Source: Eucommia ulmoides | Taxonomy: Eukaryota; Streptophyta; Magnoliopsida; Garryales; Eucommiaceae | Assembly (NCBI GenBank): GCA_016647705.1 | Contig: CM028336.1 | Span: 4,526,001-4,590,000 of the forward strand | Length of the DNA stretch: 64,000 nt | Reading direction: 5' to 3' | In this document: piece by piece, positions 45,601 to 57,498 of the stretch | Position numbering within the stretch: position 1 is the stretch's first letter | Layout: each line of letters begins with the position of its first letter | Made by a program: the position numbers and the translations under genes | The notes under the pieces: model-generated | Databases searched by the model: none | The model's input: only the letters and a program-made list of their open reading frames with translations | Told to the model about the DNA's origin: nothing

Positions 45601-48600
45601 ACATTAGAAAAAAGAAAACAATTTCTACCCCTGATTAATTAATGGCGATATTGTTTATAAAAATGGTCAGACATGCCAGCAGGTTTTAGGATTTAAAGCA
45701 TTGCTATATTTTGACACTTTCAGTTGAATTTTACAAGAAATGGAAGTAAATTAATTCTGTGAGGTCTTCTGAAAGAATGCCCAACTAAATGGGACATTTT
45801 ATAGGTGCAACGTGGTAAGCATTTTGTTCTCATTGTTTTAATGTGAAGGACATAGCAGGTTACAATATTCTATCTCTTGTGACTATATTATCATCTGCGG
45901 AAAGTCTTTTTTAAGGGTTATAGCTTCAAATTTTCTGATCATAATTGTTTGTCATACTTTGAGTCATAATTTTTTTTGCTATTTCTTCTGTTTTTTCATG
46001 GGAAGTGTTACTCCAAGCACGGTTTTCAGGAGGCAGAAATAACATCAAAATTAATGGCTGGTGATCCAGTTTCTAATGAATATGAAAGTTGAAAATCGAT
46101 CATCCAATTTCAAAATTTGAGATTATTGATTTTTGCAGTGCATGTCTTTGCTGCTCTCACTATTTTAACTGAGAAGCATGACTGATCATGTAATCCCTTT
46201 TCTTTTGTTAAAAATTTCAGGTATATTGGATATCTTATCCGGGGATATGCCAAAAGGTGCCAAAGTTCAGAGTAAGCATTTTGAGGCGCTAATTGAATTA
46301 CACAATATGACTGGAAGTTTTGCAAGGAATATTCAGCACCTGTTTTCAGAATCAGATCCCCAGGTTTTATTGGAGACACTGAAAGCAGTCTACCTGCCTT
46401 ACGAATCATTCAAACAAAGGTAAAAGCATTTGTTCTGGGACAAATATATAGCCTTATCCAAAGCATTTCTAGAAAGTATTCTGGAGTATTTGGAAGAAGG
46501 AGAAAAACTTTCCTTATAATTTATGAACAGCCTCCTGCTAGGTTTTAGAATCATGCTTTTGCAACGATCTGATATACGCTCAGTTCTCGCCTAGCCTTAC
46601 GCCCGAGTTACTTCCTTTACTTTCAGCAGAGAAGGCATTTTCCTTTCCCCTGAATTGCTCCTAGTACGAATGGGTTTTAGGGGACATTTATAAAGTCTAT
46701 TTGCATGACCTATACCGAGAATATTTTCTGATAAAATTAGAAATCATATCCCGAGGCATGCACCTGGATGCTTTTGTGAGAATAGTGGTTAGCTCTCATA
46801 ATAATACTGTTATCTAGTCCACATGACATGCTTGGGTTTTTATTATACCAGAGGTCAATCCGATGGCATAGGGTGGCCTGTCTAACTAGTTCTCATGATG
46901 AAGTTCCATTTGATCGTTCTTATTGCTACCTCCATTTGTTCATGTATTCTTATCTCAATAAGCAACTCATAAGTCATAATATAAACTTGTACTAGGTATG
47001 GACAGATGGAACGTGCTATCCTCTCCGGTGAGATTGCAGGAATCGATCTTAGGGGAGCTGTTACTCGTGGCGTCGGATACCAGGGAGTTGAACTCAGCGA
47101 AACAGTTCGAAGAATGGAAGAGTCCATCCCACAAGTCATTCTCTTCCTCGAAGCAGCTGTTGAGAGATGCATCACCTTCACTGGTGGCTCCGAGGCAGAC
47201 GAGCTGATTCTTGCTGTTGATGACGTAATGCTCCAATACATATCGTCCCTCCAAGAAAACCTCAAATCACTGAGAACTGTATGTGGAGTGGACCTTACTG
47301 CTGAGAAGAAGGAAACGGGAAACGAGAAAAAGGAAGGAGCTTCTTCACATGGCCGTAAATTGGACTTGATGTCGAATGAGGAGGAATGGTCAATTGTGCA
47401 GGGGGCGCTGCAAATCCTAACGGTTGCTGATTGTTTAACGAGTAGGTCTTCAGTGTTTGAAGCTTCTCTGAGGGCTACTCTTGCTAGATTGAGCACGAAT
47501 CTGTCTCTTTCGATATTTGATTCGAGTCTTAACCAAAACATATCACGTTTGGCTGATGATGATGATGATGGAAATGGAGAATTGTCTAATGCTGGACGGG
47601 CTGCCTTCGATGTGGCAGCTATCAGGCTTGTTGATCTTCCTGACAAGGCTCGGAAACTGTCTAATCTCTTAGAACAGGTACATCTCAATCCTTATTTCTG
47701 TGATTACCTACTCGTCGTGTTCTTCATCGGGAAATGGGAGCAGACATGCTTGATAGTTTCACTTATAAATTCAATCAAATCGCCCTTTCGCCTTTTTTTT
47801 TTCTTCCTTTGAAGTAACTTTGCGTAGTGGTTGTTCTCAATACGAACCGTCAACTTTTTAACATGAGATAAAACTAAGAAAGACATATTCACTATGAAAT
47901 GAAACTTGACAATTGAAAAAAGCATTTATTTTTTTTAGTTTTTGCATTTGATAACCATACAAATTTGACTTGACTCGAAGAAGTATCATCTTATAAAACA
48001 GACAAGGAGCATTGGTATGATGAAAAAATTTAATGCTTAAATTAGGATAGGATCTGGTGGTTAAGGTGGCGTTTGGTTATTGTTTTTGTTTTTCTGCTTT
48101 TCTCCTTCTACTTTCAATAATCTGGGATGGGAATTTTGTTTCCGTTCTGGAGTATTCCGGGAATAGAAACATGTTTGGTAATGAGCATTGTCCTGAAATT
48201 GTTTCTTTTAATTTACAAGAACAGAAATAAGAAACACGTTTGGTTGCAACATTTGTTTTTTGTTTTTCTTTACATGTCTGGTGGCCGGCATCGTGGTGAT
48301 GTTGGTGGCTGGCGTGGTAATAATGGGAATAATTTTGTGAGAGCAATTCGAGTGAATAGGAATCAACATTTTTTTTATTTCTCATATTCTTAAAGAATTT
48401 AGGAATTACTCTCAATTCCCAAATTACTCCCAAAATTATGGGAACAGAAATAGGTTTACCAAACGTATTTTTGTACATCATCCCAAAATTTTGGGAGCGG
48501 GAACAAAAATCAGGGAATGGAAACAGTAACCAAAGGGGCTTAAAGAATCAAATACTGGTTTGATGCTGTAGAAAAATGAACAGTAGGAAAAGAAAAATGA

Positions 48601-50133
48601 AACATGTCCTTCTATAAGGTGGTGTTTGTTTAGCGTTCCTGTTGCTATTTTTCGGTTCTGTTTTCAAAATTTGGGAAGAGAAACAGAAATCTGGGAACAA
48701 AAATATCTCTCTTTCTATTCAATTCCTGATTTTCAGAACAAAAAACCTGGGACCTGAACAGAATTGTTTCCCAGATTTCTGTTTCTGTTCCAACCTTTCT
48801 GGGAACAGAAACACTAAACCAATGCCACCCGACTCTTCCTCTGTGAGTTAAGAAAATGTGTTCTGTATAATTTTACGGTGACATCATTGCCTGAATTTCC
48901 TATTTTCTCCTGCAGTCAAAAGATCCCCGGTTTCATGCCCTTCCTCTTACATCCCAACGAGTTGCAGCATTTGCAGAAACAGTTAATGAACTTGTATACG
49001 ATGTTCTCATATCCAAAGTACGACAACGTTTCAATGAAGTGTCCCGTATGCCGATCTGGTCTTCAGTTGAGGAATCAAGTGCATTCCCACTTCCAAACTT
49101 TAGCGCATATCCCCAGTCTTATGTGACCAGCGTCGGTGAATATCTCCTTACTCTGCCCCAACAGCTAGAGCCGCTTGCGGAGGGCATTTCTAGCGGCGAT
49201 GCAAATGCCGATGATGCCCAATTCTTTGCAACCGAATGGATGTTTAAGGTATGTCTCCACTTCCATTTTCAGCACGGGGAAATACGAAATAAGCATAATC
49301 AATTTATCCTAAACTTAGTGCCGTCGGTTTTCAATTTTACAAGTGTTGACACAATTGTGAAACTTTCAAAATTTTCGGATTTTTTCTTTCGAAAATTCAG
49401 CCAAACAGGCCCTAGAGAACTCTTTAAAATTAGTATTCATGATGGCAAGCCTTCTCAGCCCTCCTACATTTGTTTAGATATGTAGATTTGCTAAATCTTT
49501 GGAACAAAATTTGGGAATTTCTGTTTCTATTCCAAGTTTTTTGGGGAACAAAAACACCGAACAAATGCCACCCAAATCACCGATTCCAACGTAAAAAATA
49601 AATAAATAAATAAAATAAAATTAAAAATTCATCCCTTCTCGGCCCTCCTACATTTGTTTAGATATATAGATTTGCTAAATCTTTGGACAAAATTTGGAAA
49701 TTTTTGTTTCTCTTCCAAGTTCTTTTGGGGACAAAAACAACGAACAAACTCCACCTAAATTACTGATTCCAACAAAAAAATTCGTCATTCAAATTCAACC
49801 CCAGAACACAACTAATTCCTTTTTTTTCGTCTTTGCTTTCTGTAAATAAAAAAGGTTGCAGAGGGTGCAACCGCGCTCTACACGGATCAATTGAGGGGGA
49901 TTCAGTTGATAACAGATAGAGGAGCCCAACAACTCGCGGTCGACATAGAGTACTTGAGCAACGTGCTCTCTGCCTTGTCCATGCCCATTCCCCCCGTTCT
50001 ATCTACATTCCACACCTGCCTCTCAACCACAAGGGAACAACTCAAGGATCTTTTGAAATCCGATCCCGAAAGTCAGCTCGATCTCCCCACAGCAAACCTA
50101 GTATGCAAAATGCGACGCCTGAATTTAGATTAA
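42669..50133 (+). CDS. COG7: Conserved oligomeric Golgi complex subunit 7
   Basis: Ten exons: 42669-42953, 43472-43561, 43669-43788, 43885-43986, 44125-44378, 45339-45484, 46221-46419, 46996-47677, 48916-49248, 49855-50133. All introns are GT-AG, frames join throughout, and the product is 829 aa against about 836 in Arabidopsis COG7/EYE as I recall it. It starts MMVDLGSFSDENFDAKKW (a second ATG at 42672 is an equally good start) and ends LVCKMRRLNLD. Landmarks: HLVDLEMKLQ, LPRAAETLATMRHCL, RIGRFKSLELQYTKV, LEQEWKWCMLAFPDDY, RNIQHLF, LSETVRRMEESIPQV, VGEYLLTLPQQLEPLAEG, IEYLSNVLSALSMPIPP. No signal peptide or TM segment, as expected for a peripheral Golgi protein. In the family, COG7 belongs to lobe B and tethers retrograde intra-Golgi vesicles; eye mutants show altered cell-wall and meristem organisation. 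Confidence 0.97.
48065..48539 (+). mobile_element. GGTGGCGTTTGGT-family MITE in COG7 intron 8
   Basis: GGTGGCGTTTGGTTATTG at the left and CAGTAACCAAAGGGGC at the right. TTAA flanks both sides (48061-48064 and 48540-48543). 475 bp. It matches 31525-31972 in reverse orientation along most of its length. Non-coding. Confidence 0.8.
48618..48829 (+). mobile_element. Short GGTGGTGTTTG-family MITE in COG7 intron 8
   Basis: GGTGGTGTTTGTTTAGCG at the left and ACTAAACCAATGCCACC at the right. The interior repeats TCTGTTTCTGTTCC / GGGAACAGAAAC words. 212 bp, about 80 bp after the previous copy. Confidence 0.62.
49451..49790. repeat. Tandem duplication (~184-bp period) of a MITE fragment, COG7 intron 9
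   Basis: 'CTTCTCRGCCCTCCTACATT' followed by TTGTTTAGATATRTAGATTTGC and ending 'GAACAAAYKCCACC' occurs at 49451 and again at 49635. The second unit is slightly diverged. An (AAAT)n run (about 49597-49620) separates them. Confidence 0.75.
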
Positions 50134-51119
50134 AAACCTCGGTCTAATTTTTTGGCATGGATTCATGGGATGACATTTGGAATGTTTAAGGTAGCTTTTG
50201 GGAGTATAGAATTGAAGCCCTGAACGCGTGATTTTTTTTTAAAGGTTTTTATAGGTGTTCATTCTGGATTCCGATTTTCATGGCTTCGGTTTCGTGCAAC
50301 CAAACGCCGCCTAAGCGATGAATTTTGGCGGGAAATTGGACTCCAGGACATGGAACAAGATGAGCATTGTGGTTATTGTTGGATTAGTCGTTAGGGTGAT
50401 ATAATGAAGTGAAATGTGACAGTGAATTTTTTTTTTTTTACAAATTTCTTGGAAGAAAATAAAAAATAGAATAGAGGCATCACATTTTCTAAGTTTTTTT
50501 TTTTTACCAAATGTCACTTGACGTTTGTTTGCCCAATTTGGTTTGTGTTTTCATGGTTTTTTAATTTTTTGGGGTTGCCTTCCGAGATACCTCTTCCACC
50601 TCCGATTCAGGATCCGGGGGAAGGGGATTCGGAGATTCAATCACCTAGGGGGAATTGACGGATGACATTGAATCGAGTTTGATTTTGGTGAAGAGTCATA
50701 TCCGGACTGTCTCGATTCTTATCATTGGTTTTTTCCACCTTATCCTTTGATTTTATTTCCTTTTAACCTCCACATTTAAAAAAATTACACTTTAATGCCT
50801 TGTACTTATACTAAATTGTCGTTTTAAATTCATGAGAAATGCTAGAAAATTGGGTGAACTTAAATTATCAATTCCAAATTACGTAAAATAAATGAAATTA
50901 GATAAAGTCATTTTCTCTCTTTTGTTATCTTTATATATTAAATTTAAATTGAAAAAAAGAAGAAGTTATTTTATATTATTTAATAAAATATTATTCCTTT
51001 TTAACAAGTGCAAACTTAAGTTATTTTATATTATTTTAAAAAATATTATTCCTTTTTCACAGAGACTAAAAGGAATTGAGTGTAAACTTCTATTTTGTCA
51101 TTAAACCAAAAACCTCCCG
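50134..51119. other. COG7 3' flank, no gene
   Basis: A partial MITE-end 'CAACCAAACGCCGCCTAAG' lies near 50298. AT-rich otherwise; a near-duplicate 'TATTTTATATTATTTAATAAAATATTATTCCTTTTT' phrase occurs at 50969 and 51021. Confidence 0.5.
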
Positions 51120-51127
51120 TGAATTTC

Positions 51128-51816
51128 AGGGTGGTCATGGCCCCGGGGCCGTCCAACCCGGTCTTCTATTTTTTTAGTATTTGGACTTTGGTTTTAAACC
51201 CATAGACAAGACCCGGACTGTGATTTTAAGGCCCGATCAATTTTAGGGCCGGATTTGGGTAAGACCAAAATGTTTAATTAAAAAAAATATATATATATAT
51301 ATATCCACACACACACACACATTCAACAAGAGAAATATAACTGAAAAAATTCATAATGATAAATTTATATTTTAATCTTGTTATAAAAAAAGAAAAATTG
51401 TGAGGACTTTTTGGTACCAACTGAGGACTTTAAATAAAAAATATATATATATATATAAGTGAAGAAATTCATCTATACTTTAATCTTGTTATATAGGAAT
51501 ATTGCTTTGACTTTAAAGTGTAGTTTGGACTGTCATTTTAGTATATATTGTTAGAATATTTGTTTGGCTCTAAACTGTAATTTTAGTATTTATTATTGGT
51601 TTAATGTCGTAATTTTAGTATTTATTTTTTAAATTAAAAAAAAAATTATAGGGTCGTCGGGCTGGCCCTAGGCCGGGCTTGGATTTAATTTTTTTTTTTG
51701 TAGGTCCAGACTTGGGCATAAAAGTAGGGCTCGACCATAAGGTTGGGTCAAGCTAGGGCCCAACATTTTTTTGTAATACCCTAGTCAAAGCCTAACCCGA
51801 CCCATGACCACACCTA
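51128..51816. mobile_element. hAT-type MITE with GGTCATGG ends
   Basis: Left end AGGGTGGTCATGGCCC and right end GACCCATGACCACACCTA are inverted repeats. Flanks TGAATTTC (51120-51127) and TGAATTTG (51817-51824) agree at 7 of 8 bases. The interior has CCCGGCC/GGGCTGGCC-type words near both ends and AT-rich DNA between. 689 bp, non-coding. Confidence 0.72.
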
Positions 51817-51824
51817 TGAATTTG

Positions 51825-54603
51825 ACTAGTAAAATAGTATAGCATGTTTTTTTTTTACCAAATGAACAAAATATTGAGGAATTGTCACCATTGATATTTG
51901 CACATTTGAGACCGCCAAATGTTTTCCTTCATTCTATTTTTTTCCTTCTTGTTGCTGGATATCTCGTTCTTACGCTTGGGTTGTAAGCTAAGTCTTGGTA
52001 TTGCCGAGATCTTCCCATAGGGAAGGCCTCCTCCCAAGTCTACCTTCCAAGTACGAAAGATATCTCTTGTCATTTTTATAATACTTTAGATAACCTGTTT
52101 TTTTTTTTTCAACCCAATTACGTAAGACACTTTCCATCACATTTTATTGACAACAATATCCTTACAATATATATTTTTTATTTTCTATTTTTCTACTCTC
52201 TTGTTTTTTTTATTTAATATGTTTTAATTTTTTTTTCATTTTTTATATAATACTAGTAGAAAATTAAAAAGGATTCAAAATAATAATCTAGAAAAGAAAA
52301 TGTAAAAAAAAAAAAAAAGAATTTGAGAATTAAAAAAAAAAAATTAAAAAAATAAAACAACAAAACAACAAATATATATATATATATGTATATATTTAAA
52401 ATTTTCTTTTTGTTTTATTTATGGCTTTCGTTTTCTAATTCTTTATTTTTAATTTCTTTATTTTCTATAAACACCATATATAAAAAATAAACAAAAATAA
52501 AAGATATAAAATAAAAAATAGTAAATATCTATTTCCTTTACTCTTATATGAAGCAAAGTTTTAGCACTATTCATTTGCTATGTACTTTGACAAAAATATC
52601 CTCATATTATACATCTATTTTATAATTACCCAATAATGATGGCACATCTTCACATGTCGAGAGTAAAGACAAAACTCATAACTCTTGCTTTTTATCTCTC
52701 ACGTTTGAACACAATACCGTGCAGGACACAAGCAAATTATTGCTACCTCAAAAATATAATAAGTTGTTAAAAAGAATAAAACCTCCAATGCTTCTATGCC
52801 TTGAATTCATATAAGATGTGTATAACAGTAAGATGTTCATACCAAACACCTAAAGTTCAAAAAACATAGATTCAAACACTTAATTGCATTCACATCCAAA
52901 ATAAATAATGTACAAAAGGATTATAACTATAAATATATACATTTATTAGACTATTAAAAAATCAACAAGAAAAGAAAAAACTAAACATTTAATTCCATTT
53001 TCTAGACAAAGAAAGAGGTGAACATCACCACAAAAGACAAGATTTATAATGATTCAGGATGGAGAATAAAAATCTATCTTATCTGACTACTTTTATTCAT
53101 GAAGAAAACCAAATGAGTTGGCTCCCTGAGAAATTTCCATGAGAAAATAAAAATATGTTCAAAATAACAAAATCACTATTTGTAGAATATTTTAATACAA
53201 TGGTAAAACGATCCCCAAACCAGTTCCTCAAACCTATCCTTAGATCAATTAACTAAGCCCCAATGTAAGGGTGGACACGGCTAACTTACGATGGTAATGT
53301 TTAAAAAAAGACATCATTGTAGAAATAAACAAACTACGGCAGTACAAATCAAAAAACCAAAACAATGAGGACTCTATCAACTAATAGTATACTAAAAAAA
53401 AGATTTCATTAGCTTCAGAGTTGATCAATTACTTATTCTCTCATATCAAAATTGAGCACGTGTACTAAAATAATAATAAAGCATCTGAAGGTTAAGTAAT
53501 GGTCCACACGAATAAAAAATTATAGGGAATTGGAAATATAAGTTTGGTAGAATGACAACCCAAAAGAAGAATGACCACCAAATTGGAAACCATCAAACAA
53601 AGTGGACATTCATATATAATTCTAAATTTCAAACTATATACGTAAAGCACATTTATATATAAGAAATTTTAATCGGAGGGAGAAAAGACAACTCATGAAT
53701 CATTAGAACATACAATAATATACATTAGCCCCTTGTACAGTTCATTTCAAATCTAATTAATATAGATTTGAATATTAATGGACTTGTAGGGACATGGATT
53801 ACAATAAACAATAAATCTCAAGTATAATAATCTGAACTTCTAATCTCCACATCGAATATAAGACCCGAATTTTCTATGCATAATTAGCTACGTAGCCATA
53901 TAGTCCATTAAATCTAAAATGAGAGCATATATTTGCTAAACATGGCCGATTATATTGATTTGAATAAACAACATATAGGAGACCCTTTAATTTGATACCA
54001 ATATTCTTTTTTAATTTTCAAATATTTCTATTAATATTATGTCAAATAAAAAATCTTATCTTCGTTTTAATAATTATCTTTGTTCAGACTTCCTTTTTTA
54101 AAAGAATTAAGAGTATTCAAAAAAATATTTAACATTAAGAGACAATATTAATTTCACTTATGGCTTCTAATTTCTAAATGTAGACCTGCTACAATTGAAC
54201 TTAGCAAGAGTGACAATAGTCTTTCCCTGTAACAAAAAAAGTATATTACACTTTCCCCCTTTAAGTTATATGAAAGTAGCCTCAGTTATACCTTGATTCG
54301 CAACAACTTTAGTGAACTGCTAACTCTTCAATTTTTTTCCCTTTTTTTTTGGGTTTTGAAGTGAGGTGTGTCCGGGTCACGTTGCGCATACTTTGAATAA
54401 CAATCTCACTGAGCAATCTTAAGGGCGCACTTTCCCATGTTGGTTTGGTGCATTCACTGAGCAATCTTATGATATAATTATTTAGGCACTTACCCTTGTT
54501 TCCATTTATTTGCATCGGTTTTATGTTAATATTCATTATGTCATTTCGCCTCAAGATTATCAACTTATATAATTTTTCCTTTCATCTTAAACCTTCTCAT
54601 TAG
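51825..54603. other. AT-rich intergenic, one dispersed repeat
   Basis: No gene supported. At 54415-54445 'CAATCTTAAGGGCGCACTTTCCCATGTTGG' matches 'CGATCTTAAGGGCACACTCCCCCACATCGG' at 60543 in the LUC7 intron, so both are copies of one dispersed repeat. 'CACTGAGCAATCTTA' is duplicated at 54408 and 54454. Confidence 0.5.
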
Positions 54604-57498
54604 GGAACTCGAGTTCAGGCAACTATCTTTGGAAATGACATCAAGTTACTTCAAAACATTCTTGTCGAGCTTGAAACATATAATATCTCAAATGCCATTG
54701 TACAATTTGTTTCCCCTGAACACCGTCTTGTCGCTCATGAGTTTCAGTGGATAATCAACTCTCGGACAATCATTGAACATGTTCCTAATAATATTTCACC
54801 CATTATAAGTCCTCTGTTCCACTTCACTTCCTTTAATAAGATTTTAGAGTGCAAGAACAAGGACAAGGAAGTCGGTATGTGCATTTTATCTATCTTTTGT
54901 TATAAAAAAAGTACACATCTTATTTATTTATGTTGCTATAAAATATCGTAAAAAAATTCACTTATTTCTTATGTAATTATATGCAAGAGTTCCTCCTCAT
55001 CTCTGAATCATTAGACCCATAGTTTTCTTTTTAATTCATACTTTTATTAATAAATCCTATTTTTGAAGGTTATAGTAAATTGTTTTTACGTTGGATTATA
55101 GGAACAAGCCTCTAATTCTGACAATGTGGAACCAGTTTATTGAAAATGAGGGGATGACCATCAAACGGATGATTGAGACAAAACCTATAATTGTTGTTAT
55201 GCGCCTTCATACCTCTACCTATCATGGTTTGTCTTCCACCCGTAATATAGTGATTAATTTTTTCAACCATTTATTTTCTATCTTGATGTGTATTTCAGGT
55301 ATTTCATTATCTACACGATTTTCAAGCGCTTTTATCATTAACCCGAACTTTCCGGAAGTTGAGTAGCTGCGCACATGGTATATTATTTCTACCATCATAC
55401 TATTATTATTTTTTAGTCAAATTTCTTCTCTTCTACCTCTTTTATTACTAATATTTTAAAACTATGTTCACTTTTTCAAACCTTATTTACATGTCCCTTT
55501 TATCATTCTTTACACTTGATTCACAATGAAAAAAAATTAAAAAAATCCATTAATTGAGACTTAACTCTCCTTTTTTTTTTTTTTCATCTACTTTTCCAAG
55601 GATCAATTAGAATCTCTCTTCAATAGAGTGTTATATTGCACTTGCAACCAATCCAAAAGCGAACAACTTCCGCGACGAACCTCGTGAGCGTCATATAATT
55701 CCACTTGCAACTTTACCGGAAATTCCTGATAATATCTCTCTCCTATAATTGTGTATCTCCAAATTTGTTTTCCATATGTATCTCATTAATTTGACATTTT
55801 CCCTCACACACAAATTTGTTTTTGCAGCACTCTGTTTGGGTTAAATGTAGATTGTTTCTTGTTAACCTGGAGAAGCCCTTATGGTACGTGGGATGTAGCC
55901 ATTGTCACCGAGCAACTACTGCCTTGTATGATCAAGTGTTTACCTGTTTCCATTGCCAGAAAGAAAACACACGTGGTAGCCCCATGTAATATCAAAAAGA
56001 ACATTTTGGTCATTAAGGCAACTTTTGTCTAGCTTACATTTGGTTACATTTTTTTTTAAGATTATTGTTTGGTACCCAAAAATAGATACAAAAAGAAGAA
56101 CTTTGCCTCTTCTCATAATTTTTTCCTCTTGAAAAAAAAAGAATAACATAAATGCCCATTTGGTAACAAAAAACAATAAAACAAATGGAACATTATGTCT
56201 CTATTCTAAATGGATGAAAATTATAGAAATCTGGAAACTTTATAACATTTCTATGTCAAACTCCCATGATCATTTCTAGCTTCCCTTTCTGGTCCTAAAT
56301 TTTGGACAATTAAAACGAAGTAAGAAAACAAACAATGAATAAATGTCACCTATATTTACTTGTGCTCGTTAAATATTGAAAATTAAAATGCAGGAGCCGT
56401 ATTGATGTTGAAGTTTGCAATGAAAGCAGAACCATAATTGGTTCTTTATTTGGACCTAATGTCGAGAGTTTCCTTGGTTGCACCGCTAAAGAACTCATGG
56501 AAATACTACCAATGTCAGATATCTCCGTAGTCCATTTTTTTAATAAGAAATAACTCGAATGAAAATTTAAATTATCTTTTTGTTTTTACTTCGCTTATAA
56601 TTGATCTAATTATGCATCATTTAACTTTAAATTGACAATCTATATATCATTCTTGTGAATTTTGCTTTTAAAAACTCTGAAATTTGCCATGTCTATCAAA
56701 TATTGTTTTAAAACACCAGTCTTCCTAACAACTTTGCAGTTCAACTTTAGTCGTATAATGACCTAGAAACATAACACTTAACAATACACAAAACTTAGGT
56801 AATAGTGATTCAACATGCATTATCACCATCTATTGCTAATGCCTTTATGAACTCAGCTTCGTCCTCAAACAAAAGTTATACAACAAAGAACATAGTAAAG
56901 GCACGAGAACAATTGAGTTATGTGCCCAAGACATTCTAAACAAATTTCAGCAACCTAAAAAAAAAATACCTCAGCTTAGTTACATAGCATTGGTGAGTGT
57001 ATTTAGTTTTATTCCTTGCAATTTTACAACAAAAAACAAAAAAAATAGAACAAATAAATAAATACATATAACTCTTTCTAATACAAAAAATTAACATATT
57101 TGATTTCTTTTATGTTTAACAACAAAGAAAGAATAAATTCAAAATTTTGTTGTCATTTACAAATTATGTTCTTCTTTTTGTTTTTGTAGGAAAATCCAAC
57201 CGACCTTTGTCGCATTGTAAAGACTTCAACATAAATTGACTACTTGGTATGTGTTCGACCATACTGATACCACGTTCATGGAGAACTGAAGCGCATTTAT
57301 AATTTGTCCGCTATATCTCTTGTCCATGAACAACCAACACATTGTATTAAAAAATATGCACCTAAAGCTTCCGTTGGAGAAACAAGCAATCAGGGTTCAA
57401 TAATGCCACTTGCAAATATTGATGTCACCTCTGTTTCCACCACGACCAGTTTAGATGTCAACTTGTTTGGAGAAGAAGCATTCATTCATGATGCTTGA
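54604..57498 (+). pseudogene. Replication protein A 70-kDa-like gene, broken
   Basis: Exon-like blocks with consensus splice edges: 54604-54874 (GTRVQATIFGNDI, an OB-fold strand motif), 55102-55226 (NKPLILTMWNQFIENEGMTI), 55299-55377 (GISLSTRFSSAFIINPNFPEVE then TAG at 55364-55366 where Gln is usual, then LRTW), about 55601-55730 (FRDEPRERHIIPLAT), about 55828-55990 (WYVGCSHCHRATT...FTCFHC, a CX2C-X12-CX2C zinc ribbon) and about 56394-56512 (IDVEVCNESRTIIGSLFG). Exon 1 leaves one base over, which does not fit the next frame. The middle OB-fold segment expected between the first two blocks is absent. Plant genomes carry many RPA1-like copies, including Helitron-borne ones. Intact RPA binds single-stranded DNA; this copy probably does not. 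Confidence 0.75.

Noticed and set aside
46882..47688. 268-codon minus-strand frame
   Set aside because: Antisense to COG7 exon 8, whose sense translation is clearly conserved.
48127..48393. Similar small frames here and at 31717-31914 suggesting a small gene family
   Set aside because: Both lie inside the same MITE family; similarity is of the DNA element, with no conserved start or domain.
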